A stretch of DNA of 64,000 bases from Streptomyces sp. SAI-135 (GTDB taxonomy: Bacteria; Actinomycetota; Actinomycetes; Streptomycetales; Streptomycetaceae), in assembly GCF_029893805.1 (NCBI RefSeq), contig NZ_JARXYP010000002.1:3038001-3102000 (forward strand), written 5' to 3'. The notes beneath the pieces are model-generated. The model saw only the letters and a program-made list of their open reading frames with translations, was not told the DNA's origin and made no database searches. Of the stretch, positions 33,576 through 44,279 are shown piece by piece. The translations under genes were made by a program, and so were the position numbers. How positions within the stretch are numbered: the first letter of the stretch is position 1; each line of letters starts with the position of its first letter.

Positions 33576-34682
33576 ATGCGTACTCGTCGAGCCGCACTCA
33601 CCGCCATAGCCGGCGCCGCCTCCCTCGCCCTCACCCTCAGCGCCTGCGGCCAGAACAGCGAGGGCGGCAGCGAGGAGAAGGGCGGCAGCACCAAGGGCGC
33701 GACCATCGGCATCGCGATGCCGACGAAGTCCTCCGAGCGGTGGATCACCGACGGTGCCAACGTCGAGAAGGACCTCAAGGCCAAGGGCTACAAGACCAAG
33801 CTGGTCTTCGGCGAGGACGACCCCGACCAGCAGGTCTCCCAGATCGAGAACCTGATCACCCAGGGCGTCAAGGCACTCGTCATCGCCGCCATCGACAACA
33901 AGTCCCTGAACAACGTCCTCCAGCAGGCCGCCGACGCCGACATCCCGGTCATCTCCTACGACCGCCTGATCCTCGGCACGAAGAACGTCGACTACTACGC
34001 GTCCTTCGACAACGAGAAGGTCGGCAAGCTCCAGGCCCAGTACATCGTCGACAAGCTCGGTCTCGAGAGCGGCAAGGGCCCCTTCAACATCGAGCTGTTC
34101 GCCGGCTCCAACGACGACAACAACACCAAGTACTTCTTCAACGGCGCGATGAGCGTGCTCCAGCCGTACATCGACAGCAAGAAGCTCGTCGTCAAGTCCG
34201 GCCAGACCAAGCTCACCCAGGTCACCACGCTGCGCTGGGACGGCGCCACCGCCCAGAAGCGCATGGAGGACATCCTCACCTCCACGTACGGCAGCGCCAA
34301 GGTCGACGCGGTCCTGTCGCCGTACGACGGCATCTCCATCGGCATCATCGCCGCGCTGAAGTCGGACGGTTACGGCTCGGGCAGCAAGAAGCTCCCGGTG
34401 GTCACCGGCCAGGACGCCGAGCTGGCCTCGGTGAAGTCGATCATCGCCGGCCAGCAGTCGATGACGATCTACAAGGACCTGCGCAAGCTGGCCCAGGTCG
34501 CCACCGACATGGTGGACGCCTCCCTCAACGGCAAGAAGCCCGAGATCAACGACACCAAGTCCTACGACAACGGCACCAAGGTCGTCCCGGCCTACCTGCT
34601 CCAGCCGGTGAGCGTCGACAAGAGCAACTACGTCAAGGAGCTCGTGGACGACGGCTACTACACGGCGGACCAGCTCAAGTAA
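33576..34682 (+). CDS. chvE: Sugar ABC transporter substrate-binding lipoprotein (ChvE type)
   Basis: A 368-aa lipoprotein. The signal peptide ends in a lipobox with Cys24 (LTLSACG), followed by a Ser/Gly/Lys linker and a type I periplasmic-binding fold (IGIAMPTKSSERWITDGAN). This opening is characteristic of the multiple-monosaccharide binding protein ChvE, which binds xylose, arabinose, galactose and glucose. The start at 33576 is favoured because AAGGA lies about 8 nt upstream. ATG 33567 would leave no spacing. First gene of the chvE-mmsA-mmsB importer. About 140 bp of non-coding leader precede it. Confidence 0.92.
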   Translation: MRTRRAALTAIAGAASLALTLSACGQNSEGGSEEKGGSTKGATIGIAMPTKSSERWITDGANVEKDLKAKGYKTKLVFGEDDPDQQVSQIENLITQGVKALVIAAIDNKSLNNVLQQAADADIPVISYDRLILGTKNVDYYASFDNEKVGKLQAQYIVDKLGLESGKGPFNIELFAGSNDDNNTKYFFNGAMSVLQPYIDSKKLVVKSGQTKLTQVTTLRWDGATAQKRMEDILTSTYGSAKVDAVLSPYDGISIGIIAALKSDGYGSGSKKLPVVTGQDAELASVKSIIAGQQSMTIYKDLRKLAQVATDMVDASLNGKKPEINDTKSYDNGTKVVPAYLLQPVSVDKSNYVKELVDDGYYTADQLK

Positions 34683-34714
34683 GCGTCGAACCTTACGGAT
34701 TGGAAGGCACGACC

Positions 34715-36261
<1,547 letters not shown>

Positions 36262-36265
<4 letters not shown>

Positions 36266-37506
36266 GCACCGATGTGACGAAGGTCCCGGCCGCGGCGCCG
36301 CCGGGCAAGGACGGGGGGTCGTCCTCCGGCGGGGGCCTGCTCCAGCTGATGCTGAACGGGCTGCGCCGCAACATGCGGCAGTACGGCATGCTGATCGCGC
36401 TCGGTCTGATCGTCGCGCTGTTCGCCGTGTGGACCGACGGAGACCTGCTGCTGCCGCGCAACGTCTCCAACCTGGTGCTCCAGAACAGCTACATCCTGAT
36501 CCTCGCCATCGGCATGATGCTGGTGATCATCGCGGGGCACATCGACCTGTCGGTCGGTTCACTGACCGCGTTCGTGGGCGCCTTCGCGGCCGTCCTGACC
36601 GTGCAGCACGACGTGCCGTGGCCCATCGCCCTGGTGCTGTGCCTGGTGGTGGGTGCCGTCGCGGGCTCGATCCAGGGCTATCTGATCGCGTATCTCGGCA
36701 TACCGTCGTTCATCGTCACGCTGGCCGGCATGCTGCTCTTCCGCGGTCTGACGGAGATCTTCTTGGAGGGCCAGACCCTCGGCCCCTTCCCGGACGGGCT
36801 CCAGAAGCTCGGCAACGGCTTCCTGCCGGAGGTCGGCCCGGAGACCAACTACCACAACATCACACTGCTGCTGGGCTTCGTCCTGCTGGCCTTCGTGATC
36901 CTCCAGGAACTTCGTGAGCGGCGGCGCTCGCAGGAGTTCTCCCTGGAAGTGGCGCCGCGCAACCTGTTCCTGCTCAAGCTGGTCGCCATCAGCGCGGCGA
37001 TCATCGCCCTGACGATGATGCTCGCCAGCTACAAGGGCGCGCCGATCATCCTGCTCGTCCTCGGTGTGCTCGTGGTCGGCTACGGCTACGTCATGCGCAA
37101 CGCGGTCTTCGGCCGGCACATCTACGCGATCGGCGGCAACCTGCCGGCCGCGAAGCTGTCCGGCGTCAAGGACAAGAAGGTCACCTTCCTTGTCTTCCTG
37201 AACATGGGCGTGCTCGCGGCCCTGGCGGGTCTGGTGGTCGCAGCCCGTCTGAACGCGGCCTCCCCGAAGGCGGGTCTGAACTTCGAACTCGAGGCGATCG
37301 CCTCGTCGTTCATCGGTGGCGCGTCCATGAGCGGCGGTGTGGGAACCGTCCTCGGCGCGATCATCGGTGGTCTCGTCCTCGGTGTGCTGAACAACGGCAT
37401 GAACCTCCTCAGTGTCGGCACCGACTGGCAACAGGTCATCAAGGGCCTCGCCCTGCTGGCCGCGGTCGGGTTCGACGTGTGGAACAAGCGCAAGTCCGGT
37501 TCGTAA
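36262..37506 (+). CDS. mmsB: Sugar ABC transporter permease (MmsB)
   Basis: A 414-aa permease with about ten to twelve membrane segments. The conserved GHIDLSVGSLTAFVGAFAA motif of ribose/xylose-type permeases is present, as are GIPSFIVTLAGMLLFRGL and GGASMSGGVGTVLGAIIGG. It forms the membrane channel of the ChvE-MmsA-MmsB importer. It is longer than RbsC-type permeases because of a cytoplasmic loop (about residues 215-240), as in other MmsB proteins. Confidence 0.94.
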
Positions 37507-37513
37507 GTCGTCT

Positions 37514-37544
37514 CGGGCCCCGTCGGAGCAACCGGCGGGGCCCG
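37514..37544 (+). terminator. Hairpin after mmsB
   Basis: CGGGCCCCGTCGG (37514-37526) pairs with CCGGCGGGGCCCG (37532-37544) over 13 bp, one of them a U-G wobble, with a 5-nt loop. It probably lowers expression of the epimerase gene downstream relative to the transporter. Confidence 0.65.
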
Positions 37545-37566
37545 CTTCCTTCACAGGAGCCGCTAG

Positions 37567-38715
37567 ATGGAACTGAACAGACGAACGGTCATCGCCGGTG
37601 CCGCGGCCGCGGGAATCGCCGCGACGACGCTCGGGGGCACCGCTGAGGCGTCGAGCAGCAGGAAGCCGACCAAGAAGCTCTTCGGCACCCTCGCCGACGG
37701 CACGAAGGTCCACATCTGGTCGCTGGCCAACGGCGGCACGCGGATGAAGGTCCTGTCCTGGGGCGGCGTCGTGCAGTCCCTGGAGATCCCCGACCGCAAG
37801 GGCCACTACGCCAACGTCTCGGCGGGCTTCGACAACCTCGAGGACTACGTCGCCAAGACCCCGTACTTCGGCGCGCTGATCGGGCGGTACGGCAACCGCA
37901 TCGCCAAGGGGCAGTTCACCCTGGACGGCAAGAGCTACCAGCTCTCCGTGAACGACGGCGACAACAGCCTGCACGGCGGCACCCAGGGCTTCGACAAGCG
38001 GGTGTGGGACGTCGAGCCGTTCACCAAGGGCTCGGACGTCGGCCTGCACCTGTACTACACCTCGGTCGACGGCGAGATGGGCTACCCGGGCACCCTCAAG
38101 GTGAAGGTGACGTACACCCTCACCCGGCACGGCGACTGGCGGATCGACTACGAGGCCACCACCGACAAGGCCACCGTGGTCAACCTCACCAGCCACGTGT
38201 ACTGGAACCTGGGCGGCGAGGGCACCGGCACGATCGAGGACCACGAGCTGCGCATCGCCGCCTCCCGCTACACGCCCACCGACTCGGGCCTCATCCCGAC
38301 CGGTGAGCTGGCGAAGGTCGCGGGCACCCCCTTCGACTTCCGCAAGGGCAAGCTGATCGGCCGGGACATCCGCGTCGGGCACCCGCAGCTGGTCACCGCC
38401 AAGGGCTTCGACCACAACTGGGTGCTCGACAAGGGCATCACGGCCAAGCCCGAGCACGTGGCGACCCTGCGCGACCGGGCGTCCGGCCGCAGCCTGCGGA
38501 TCTCCACCGTCGAGCCGGGTCTGCAGTTCTACTCGGGCAACTTCCTCGACGGCACCCTGGTCGGCCCCTCCGGTCACACCTACCGCCAGGGCGACGCCCT
38601 GTGCCTGGAGACGCAGCACTTCCCGGACTCGCCGAACCACCCGTCGTTCCCCTCGACGGTGCTGCGCCCGGGACAGACGTACCGGACGACGACGATCCAC
38701 TCGTTCGGCGCCTGA
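37567..38715 (+). CDS. Secreted aldose 1-epimerase (Tat substrate)
   Basis: A 382-aa mutarotase with a twin-arginine signal (NRRTVIAGAAAAG) and predicted cleavage near residue 30, so it works outside the membrane. Key residues match GalM: SLHGGTQGFDKRVWD, NLTSHVYWNLGG with the catalytic His, and ETQHFPDSPNHP with the catalytic Glu. It is closely related to the cytoplasmic epimerase at 8841 but has a loop insertion. Next to a monosaccharide importer, it probably equilibrates anomers before uptake. RBS AGGAG, 7 nt spacing. Confidence 0.9.
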   Translation: MELNRRTVIAGAAAAGIAATTLGGTAEASSSRKPTKKLFGTLADGTKVHIWSLANGGTRMKVLSWGGVVQSLEIPDRKGHYANVSAGFDNLEDYVAKTPYFGALIGRYGNRIAKGQFTLDGKSYQLSVNDGDNSLHGGTQGFDKRVWDVEPFTKGSDVGLHLYYTSVDGEMGYPGTLKVKVTYTLTRHGDWRIDYEATTDKATVVNLTSHVYWNLGGEGTGTIEDHELRIAASRYTPTDSGLIPTGELAKVAGTPFDFRKGKLIGRDIRVGHPQLVTAKGFDHNWVLDKGITAKPEHVATLRDRASGRSLRISTVEPGLQFYSGNFLDGTLVGPSGHTYRQGDALCLETQHFPDSPNHPSFPSTVLRPGQTYRTTTIHSFGA

Positions 38716-38890
38716 CCTTTGGAGATGCGGAGATCGGGGTAGGGGTTCCCGAACTCACACTTCTTTCACACCCGTTGAACAGCGCCACGCAGGCATCCGT
38801 ATGTATGGGCGGCCCGTGCTCCCCCGCGCGGGCCACCCAATGACGACGGACCCGGTCGTCCCCGCCGGGTCCGCCCCATACGGAGGTTCG

Positions 38891-40528
38891 ATGGCCGACA
38901 ACGTCACCTCGTTGTTCCGCAGCACGACTGCGCACAGCCCGTCCATGGCGGCGCTGGCGCGCGAAGGCGGCGACGGGACCGGCCCGGTGGACTTCTGTAT
39001 CCCCTGCAATCCCTACTTCCCCACCCCGGCGATGATGGACACCATGGCCGCGCGGCTGAAGGACATCATCACCTACTACCCCAGCAGCGCCGACACGATC
39101 ACCGCCGAGCTGTGCAACCTGCTCCAACTCCCGCCGCAGGCCGTGGCGATGGGCAACGGCTCGACCGAGCTGATCACCTGGATCGACCACCTGCTGGTCC
39201 GCGAGTCCCTCGCCGTCCCGGTCCCCACCTTCGGCCGCTGGACCGACCAGCCGATGGAGACCGGCAAGCGGGTCGACATGTTCCCGCTCCAGGAGTCCAG
39301 CGGATTCGCCCTGGACCTCGCGCAGTACGCCGAGTTCATACGCACCCGGGGGACACGGGTCGCGGTCATCTGCAACCCGAACAACCCCGACGGCGGCTTC
39401 CTCCACAAGCACGCGCTGGTGCAGTTCATGGATGCCATGGCCGACCTGGACCTCATCGTCATCGACGAGTCGTTCCTGGAGTTCGCCGACGCCGAGCAGG
39501 AGCCGAGCGTCGTCCAGGAGGCGATGGTCCGGCCGAACGTCATCGTGCTGCGCAGCCTCGGCAAGAACTTCGGCCTGCACGGCATCCGCTTCGGCTACAT
39601 GGTCGCCAACCCCTCGCTGGCCGGCCGGGTCCGCTCCATGCTGCCGAAGTGGAACCTCAACGCCTTCGCCGAGTACGTGGTGTTCATGCTCAAGGAGCAC
39701 GGCGCCGAGTACGCGCAGAGCCTCCACCAGGTCCGCCGGGACCGCCTCGACATGGCGAGCCAGCTCGCCGCGCTGCCCGGCCTGACCGTCTACCCCTCGC
39801 AGGGGAACTTCCTCTTCGTGCGCCTGCCCGTGGGCGCCGAGGGCACCGTGGTCCGGGACCGGATGCTCACCGAGCACCGCATCCTCGTCCGCGAGTGCGG
39901 CAACAAGATCGGCTCTTCCAGCCGCTTCCTGCGGCTCGTGGTGCGCCCCCAGGTGGACGTGCGTCGCCTGGTGTCCGGCCTGGAACAGGTGCTCTACGGG
40001 ACCAGGAGGGGAGCCGCCGTGCCCGAGCTCGCTCAAGGGACCAGCTACAGCTCGGGTACGGCGGCAGTGGACCGGCTGGTCGGTCAGACCAACGGGGCGG
40101 GCCTTCAGGACCTCGCCGCGATGGCCGTCGGCGGTGGCGGGGCGGGCGGGGGCGTCGGCATGCCGATGCCGGTCGCCCAGCCGGTGGCGGTGGCCGCGGC
40201 GCCTCCCATGGGGGCGGCCGCTTCCCTGGGGACGGCCGGGTCCATGGGGGCGGGGATGCCCATGCCGGCCCCGATGCAGACGCCGCCCCCGATGCCCGCC
40301 CCGGCCCCGATGCCCGCTCCGGCCCCTCCGGCTCCGGCGCCCTTCGCGCCGCCCGGCGGGCCGACCCCGCCGGGGGTGCCGGCCCGAGGGGGGCTCACCG
40401 CCGCGCAGGTGCGGGGGATGACCGCACCGGCGCCGGGGGCTCCGCAGGAGCTGTCCCAGGCGCCGGCCACCGGGTGGCCCAACGCGCAGAGCTGGCCCAA
40501 CGCGGCCGGTATGGGGCAGGCCGGCTGA
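38891..40528 (+). CDS. Class I/II PLP aminotransferase with Pro/Met/Ala-rich C-terminal tail
   Basis: A 545-aa protein. Residues 1 to about 370 form a fold-type I aminotransferase related to histidinol-phosphate aminotransferase. It has GNGSTELI for phosphate contact, NPNNPDGG, IDESFLEF, the PLP lysine in SLGKNFGLHGIRFGY, and a C-terminal Arg in SSRFLRLVVR. About 170 further residues are low complexity, rich in Ala, Pro, Gly and Met (GMPMPAPMQTPPPMPAPAP), unlike family members that end near 360. The ATG at 38891 has GGAGG 4 nt upstream; earlier in-frame ATGs at 38801 and 38840 lack one. Confidence 0.82.
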   Translation: MADNVTSLFRSTTAHSPSMAALAREGGDGTGPVDFCIPCNPYFPTPAMMDTMAARLKDIITYYPSSADTITAELCNLLQLPPQAVAMGNGSTELITWIDHLLVRESLAVPVPTFGRWTDQPMETGKRVDMFPLQESSGFALDLAQYAEFIRTRGTRVAVICNPNNPDGGFLHKHALVQFMDAMADLDLIVIDESFLEFADAEQEPSVVQEAMVRPNVIVLRSLGKNFGLHGIRFGYMVANPSLAGRVRSMLPKWNLNAFAEYVVFMLKEHGAEYAQSLHQVRRDRLDMASQLAALPGLTVYPSQGNFLFVRLPVGAEGTVVRDRMLTEHRILVRECGNKIGSSSRFLRLVVRPQVDVRRLVSGLEQVLYGTRRGAAVPELAQGTSYSSGTAAVDRLVGQTNGAGLQDLAAMAVGGGGAGGGVGMPMPVAQPVAVAAAPPMGAAASLGTAGSMGAGMPMPAPMQTPPPMPAPAPMPAPAPPAPAPFAPPGGPTPPGVPARGGLTAAQVRGMTAPAPGAPQELSQAPATGWPNAQSWPNAAGMGQAG

Positions 40529-40572
40529 CGGGCGCCGGCGGGACCGGGTGAGGAGGAGCGCGGCCGGCGCGA

Positions 40573-41529
40573 TCAGTAGGCGACGGGCCATCCGCTGCTC
40601 CAGCTCAGCAGGTTGATGCCGAGCTTGGGCGTGCCGTTGTCGTTGCCGTCGTAGTAGTGGTAGACGATCAGGTCGCCGTCGGAGTCGTTCATGATCGACT
40701 GGCCGCCGGGGCCGATGTACCGGCCGTGCGACTCCAGCACCGGGGTGCCGCCGTTGTTCATCATCGACACGCCGTTCCTGTCGACGTACGGCCCGGTGAC
40801 ACTCGTGGCACGGCCGACCTTGACCTTGTAGGTCGAACTGGTGCCGGCGCAGCAGGTGTCGTAGGACGCGAAGAGGTAGTAGTAGCCGTTGCGCTTCACG
40901 ATGTACGGCGCCTCGACGGCCTTGGTCCCGGTCGGGCGGGAGGCGATCGAGTAGCGGGTGGTGTTGGTGGAGAGCTGCTTGCCGGTGGACGGGTTGATCT
41001 GGATCATCTTCAGGCCGGTCCACCAACTGCCGAAGGACAGCCACCACTTTCCGTCGCCGTCGACGAACAGGTTCGGGTCGATGGCGTTGTAGTCGCTGGA
41101 GGTGGTGGAGGTGTACACGGTGCCCTGGTCGCTCCAGGAGCCGGGCAGGCCGGTGCCCGACGTGGCGAGGCCGATGGCGGACTTGTTGGACCCGAAGGTC
41201 GAGACGGCGTAGTACATCAGGTACTTGCCGCCCTGGTAGGAGATGTCCGGCGCCCATGCCTCGGTGGCGTACGAGGACCACCAGCCCGGTTTGGTGGAGA
41301 AGGCGTCGCCGCCGGCCGTGAACGCGATCCGGTCGGTGGAGGTGCGGTGGCCGAGGCCGCCACCCGTGCCGTACAGCAGGTAACGGCCCACAGACGTACG
41401 GATCATCGTCGGGTCGTGGATGGTGGTGGCACCGGTGACGGTCCCGGGGTTGGGGTACGCGGAGGCCGTGCCCGGGATCAGGGCCAGCAGGAAGGCCACG
41501 GGGACGGCCAGGAGTGAGGTGCGGCGCAC
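40573..41529 (-). CDS. Secreted GH43 endo-alpha-1,5-L-arabinanase
   Basis: A 318-aa exported five-bladed propeller hydrolase of family 43. The signal peptide ends at about residue 24 (TASA). The three catalytic acids are Asp39 (HDPTMIR), Asp151 (AIDPNLFVDGDG) and Glu207 (VEAPYIVKRNGYYYLF), and the CCAG calcium/loop motif of arabinanases is present. It cleaves arabinan outside the cell, releasing oligosaccharides for the ABC importer and GH51 enzyme encoded at 52-58 kb. A paralogue lies at 53514-54479. Its promoter closely matches that of the importer. Confidence 0.9.
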   Translation of the reverse strand: MRRTSLLAVPVAFLLALIPGTASAYPNPGTVTGATTIHDPTMIRTSVGRYLLYGTGGGLGHRTSTDRIAFTAGGDAFSTKPGWWSSYATEAWAPDISYQGGKYLMYYAVSTFGSNKSAIGLATSGTGLPGSWSDQGTVYTSTTSSDYNAIDPNLFVDGDGKWWLSFGSWWTGLKMIQINPSTGKQLSTNTTRYSIASRPTGTKAVEAPYIVKRNGYYYLFASYDTCCAGTSSTYKVKVGRATSVTGPYVDRNGVSMMNNGGTPVLESHGRYIGPGGQSIMNDSDGDLIVYHYYDGNDNGTPKLGINLLSWSSGWPVAY

Positions 41530-41590
41530 GGTGACGCTCCTTCGCAGGATGCGAGTGGGGGATGTTCGATATGCCGATCACCGATCAGAG

Positions 41591-41630
41591 CTTCGGACGG
41601 GACCGTAGAATCGAACCCCTTGCGCGTCAA
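41591..41630 (-). promoter_or_regulatory. Promoter of the GH43 arabinanase gene
   Basis: On the minus strand TTGACG (41625-41630), a 17-bp spacer and TACGGT (41602-41607) form a consensus promoter. The 18-bp box CTTCGGACGGGACCGTAG (41591-41608, plus strand), covering the -10 and start point, recurs with one change at the ABC importer promoter at 58249-58266. A TTCGAT site at 41565 lies further downstream in the leader. Confidence 0.7.
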
Positions 41631-41671
41631 TGGTCCGCGCACGCCTCACGGGGCTGAGCGCGTCGCGGGTC

Positions 41672-42202
41672 TCAGCCGACCTGTTCGAAGACCATCGACC
41701 ACCAGCTGTCCGGCTGGGCGAAGGCGTACGGGTCGCGGGCCTTGAGGTACTCGACGAGCTTGTCGGTGTACGGGGCGCGGTCCTGGGGGGCGGCCTGTTC
41801 CAGGTGCTTGGTGCGCAGGGCGAAGCGGTACAGGAACTCGACGAGGTCGGCGAGGGTGCGGTTCACGATCTCGGCGCGCGGCTCCGCGTCGAAGGACATG
41901 AGGATGACGTAGCCGCGGTCCATGTCGAGGCAGTACCGCATCGCCGGGTCGTCGGTGGGGCCGCCCAGGACGAGGATGTGGGTCTCCTCGCCGCCCGCGG
42001 CCACCGGCACCACGGTGAAGGGGTCCGGTCCCTCGTCGGCGGTGTCGAGGGTGAACAGCACGTCGACGAAGACGGGGACACCGACCTCGCACAGCACCTC
42101 GGCGTCGGCCCCGGACAGTCCGCGCTCCTCGGCGACGGCCCGGTCCAGCGTGACCACGCGGTCCGCGCCGAACAGCTCCGTCATCTCGTCATGGGTGGCC
42201 AT
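41672..42202 (-). CDS. SUKH-4 family immunity protein
   Basis: A 176-aa protein with features of the SUKH-4 group: a short helical N-terminus and a beta-rich core with ILVLGGPTDDPAMRYCLDMDRGYVILM. A conserved helical C-terminus follows, beginning VNRTLADLVEFLYRFALRTK. SUKH proteins are widespread immunity factors of polymorphic toxin systems. It ends a four-gene operon (CpnT-like protein, nuclease toxin, SUKH, SUKH-4), so it is probably a second immunity protein, possibly against a related toxin. Confidence 0.78.
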   Translation of the reverse strand: MATHDEMTELFGADRVVTLDRAVAEERGLSGADAEVLCEVGVPVFVDVLFTLDTADEGPDPFTVVPVAAGGEETHILVLGGPTDDPAMRYCLDMDRGYVILMSFDAEPRAEIVNRTLADLVEFLYRFALRTKHLEQAAPQDRAPYTDKLVEYLKARDPYAFAQPDSWWSMVFEQVG

Positions 42203-42235
42203 GCGTCCTCTGCTTCCCCTCGTGCTCCGTGTGAC

Positions 42236-42787
42236 TCAGTCCGTGAGACCGGCCCGCCGCAGCAGCTTCAGCCAGTCGTCGTACTCCAACAGCTCGTCGT
42301 CGATCTCCGCAAGCCGCGCGTACTCCGCGGTGGCCAGCCGGTCCAGGAAGAACGCCTCCACACCGGGCGCGAGCTGCTCGAAGCGTTCCGCGTCGACCCA
42401 GTCGGGGCCGGCTGCCGGGGCGCCGAGCACGCCGCCTCCCGCGCGGTCGAGGAAGAGCGGCGCCTCGTTGACCATCCCGACGCAGAACAGCTTCTCCGGG
42501 GACAGCGGCAGCGGGGAGTCGGCCACCGGACCGCAGTAGAACTGGTGCTCCTCGGCCTCCGCCAGGCCGAACAGCTGGACGTTCGGTCCGCAGCTCGCGC
42601 CGTCCAGGACCCGGCAGAAGTCCAGGAACTCCCGCGGCACCCCGTCGGCCTCCGCGGCGGCCGCGGTCTCCTCGTCGATCGTCCCGCCGAGCGTGAAGCT
42701 CAGCACGTCCGGGCTCTGCGCCAGTGCCGTCCGCAGGGCGTCCACCGTGTCGGTCAGACGGGACGGTCCCGGGCTCGCGCTAGTCAT
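42236..42787 (-). CDS. SUKH (SMI1/KNR4-like) immunity protein
   Basis: A 183-aa protein with SMI1/KNR4-type sequence: PREFLDFCRVLDGASCGPNVQLFGLAEA, where the FLDFCRVLDGA segment matches the SUKH core helix-strand. A C-terminal acidic region follows. Its ATG at 42787 overlaps the stop of the nuclease toxin gene by 8 bp. Such tight coupling is usual for a toxin and its cognate immunity protein, so it is the best candidate inhibitor of that toxin. Confidence 0.75.
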   Translation of the reverse strand: MTSASPGPSRLTDTVDALRTALAQSPDVLSFTLGGTIDEETAAAAEADGVPREFLDFCRVLDGASCGPNVQLFGLAEAEEHQFYCGPVADSPLPLSPEKLFCVGMVNEAPLFLDRAGGGVLGAPAAGPDWVDAERFEQLAPGVEAFFLDRLATAEYARLAEIDDELLEYDDWLKLLRRAGLTD

Positions 42788-43590
42788 CTGGCCACCACTT
42801 GATGTCGATGTTGATCGGATTGCCGTCCGGAAGATCCCTGATCTGCGGACGTATCTGCTGCGTACCGATGTCGAAGTTGGTCGTCCGGTCCAGCATCCGC
42901 AGGTTACGCCACGCGTCCGGACCACCGGTCTGGAGCTCGTTGACGTGGTCGGGCTGCATCGCGCGGGCCGCCACGGCGGCCTCCTCGGCGAACTCGGGGT
43001 CGTCCTTGTGGTTCCTGCGGATCAGCGCCTCCAGCGCGCCCTTGTACTGCTTGGTGATCTCCTTGTCCCGGTAGTCCTCCGTCTTGCCCTTGAACTTGAA
43101 GAGCTTGCCCTCCTCGCCGAGCCGCTGGAGGGCCCGCGCCTTGCGTTCGAAGGCCGGCTTGGGCATCCCGGGCTTCCACTCCAGGGTGACGGTGTGCGGG
43201 TCCTTCGTCGTGTCCGGCCGGTCCTTGCCGATCCCGCCGCCGTCGCGGACCGTGTCCTGGTCGCGGGAGCGCTTGACGATGCTCTGGAGCATCGTCTCGA
43301 TGTTCTTGTCGTTGCGCGCGTGGTTGTCCCCCATGGCGCGCACACCCTTGGACACGTCCTGAAGGTGCTTGTGGAGCTGGTCCTCGGCCTCCTCGATGGC
43401 CCGGAGGATCTTCTCGGCCCCGGTCTCGACGGCCGCCGCGAGGGCGCCCTTGCCCCGGGTGCGGTCCAGCCCGGCGCGGCTGCGGGCGCAGATGGGGGCG
43501 GGCGCCGGACTCGTGCTCGTCGGCCTGGGAGGTGATGCGGTCGGCGAGCCGGTCGTGGAGGTCCTTGTCGCTGCGCACGGTGTCGCTCAC
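42780..43590 (-). pseudogene. Polymorphic nuclease toxin, interrupted by an apparent frameshift
   Basis: Translation starts at GTG 43590, overlapping the upstream stop (GTGA), and reads MSDTVRSDKDLHDRLADRI. At a five-base run (GGGGG at 43494-43498, plus strand) the frame must shift by one to continue into a long helical region (AVETGAEKILRAIEEAEDQL). The C-terminal toxin domain carries HVNELQTGGPDAWRNLRMLD, an HNH/WHH-like nuclease signature, and ends FDIGTQQIRPQI...WWPDD. Removing one base restores about 269 aa. As given, only an ORF from 43355 reads the toxin. The immunity gene overlaps its end. Confidence 0.68.
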
Positions 43591-44279
43591 GCGGCGCCTC
43601 CCTTGCCGAAGGTGCCCGTGGTGCCGGTGGCCGCGTCCAGCCCCTCGGAGAAGCCCTCGCTGCCCGCGTGCAGGGTCTTGCCGGGGCTGTAACCGTCCTG
43701 GAGGCCCACGGCGTTGGCGCCGAGCTGGAGGACGAGGTCGGTGGCCATGTTGCCGAGCGCGGAGTACACCGGGCCCATCGCGACGGACATGAGCTCCTCC
43801 ACCAGGAGCTGCTCGGCCTCCTTCAGCAGCCGCCGCACGATGAGCCGGGTGGCCTGGGTGGCACCGAGCGCGCCGACCTCGGAGAGCCCGAGCGTGAAGG
43901 GGGCGGCGGCCTGGGCGGCGATGATCTCGGCCGCGAGGATGCCGAGTTGGACGATGGCGGCGACCTTGGCCCCGGCCACGGCGATCGCGGCGCCGTCCAG
44001 GGCCGTCGCCCCGAGGTCGGCGGCTTCCCCGAGCCGTTCCAGGTGTACGTCGCTGACCTTGCCCCAGTGCTGCTGGAAGGCCGCGGTGGCGATGCCCTCG
44101 TTGCCCTCCAGGAACTCCCGGACGACGCTCGCCGTGGCGGCCTTGCCCTCCCGCATCTGCGCGGCGAAGGAACGCAGGCCGTCGGCCATGTCCCGGTAGT
44201 CGTCCTCGTCGACGTTCGGCCACTCGACCCCGATGAGGTCCAGCACCCACGCCGCCTCGTCGGGCAGCACGACCCCCAT
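43587..44279 (-). CDS. CpnT-like N-terminal (WXG100-related) protein of the toxin operon
   Basis: A 230-aa helical protein. Its first 110 residues (GVEWPNVDEDDYRDMADGLRSF, then FQQHWGKVSD) match the WXG100-like domain found at the N-terminus of CpnT and other type VII-exported toxins. A hydrophobic alpha-helical region (about 115-180) follows, then a Gly-rich end. It probably routes or complexes with the toxin encoded by the next gene, which overlaps by 4 bp. In many genomes these two parts are fused in one polypeptide. RBS AAGGGGGA. Confidence 0.75.
   Translation of the reverse strand: MGVVLPDEAAWVLDLIGVEWPNVDEDDYRDMADGLRSFAAQMREGKAATASVVREFLEGNEGIATAAFQQHWGKVSDVHLERLGEAADLGATALDGAAIAVAGAKVAAIVQLGILAAEIIAAQAAAPFTLGLSEVGALGATQATRLIVRRLLKEAEQLLVEELMSVAMGPVYSALGNMATDLVLQLGANAVGLQDGYSPGKTLHAGSEGFSEGLDAATGTTGTFGKGGAA

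Noticed and set aside
40532..40570. Terminator between the aminotransferase and GH43 genes
   Set aside because: Only an 8-bp GCGCCGGC/GCCGGCGC pair with a loop of more than 20 nt; too weak to call.
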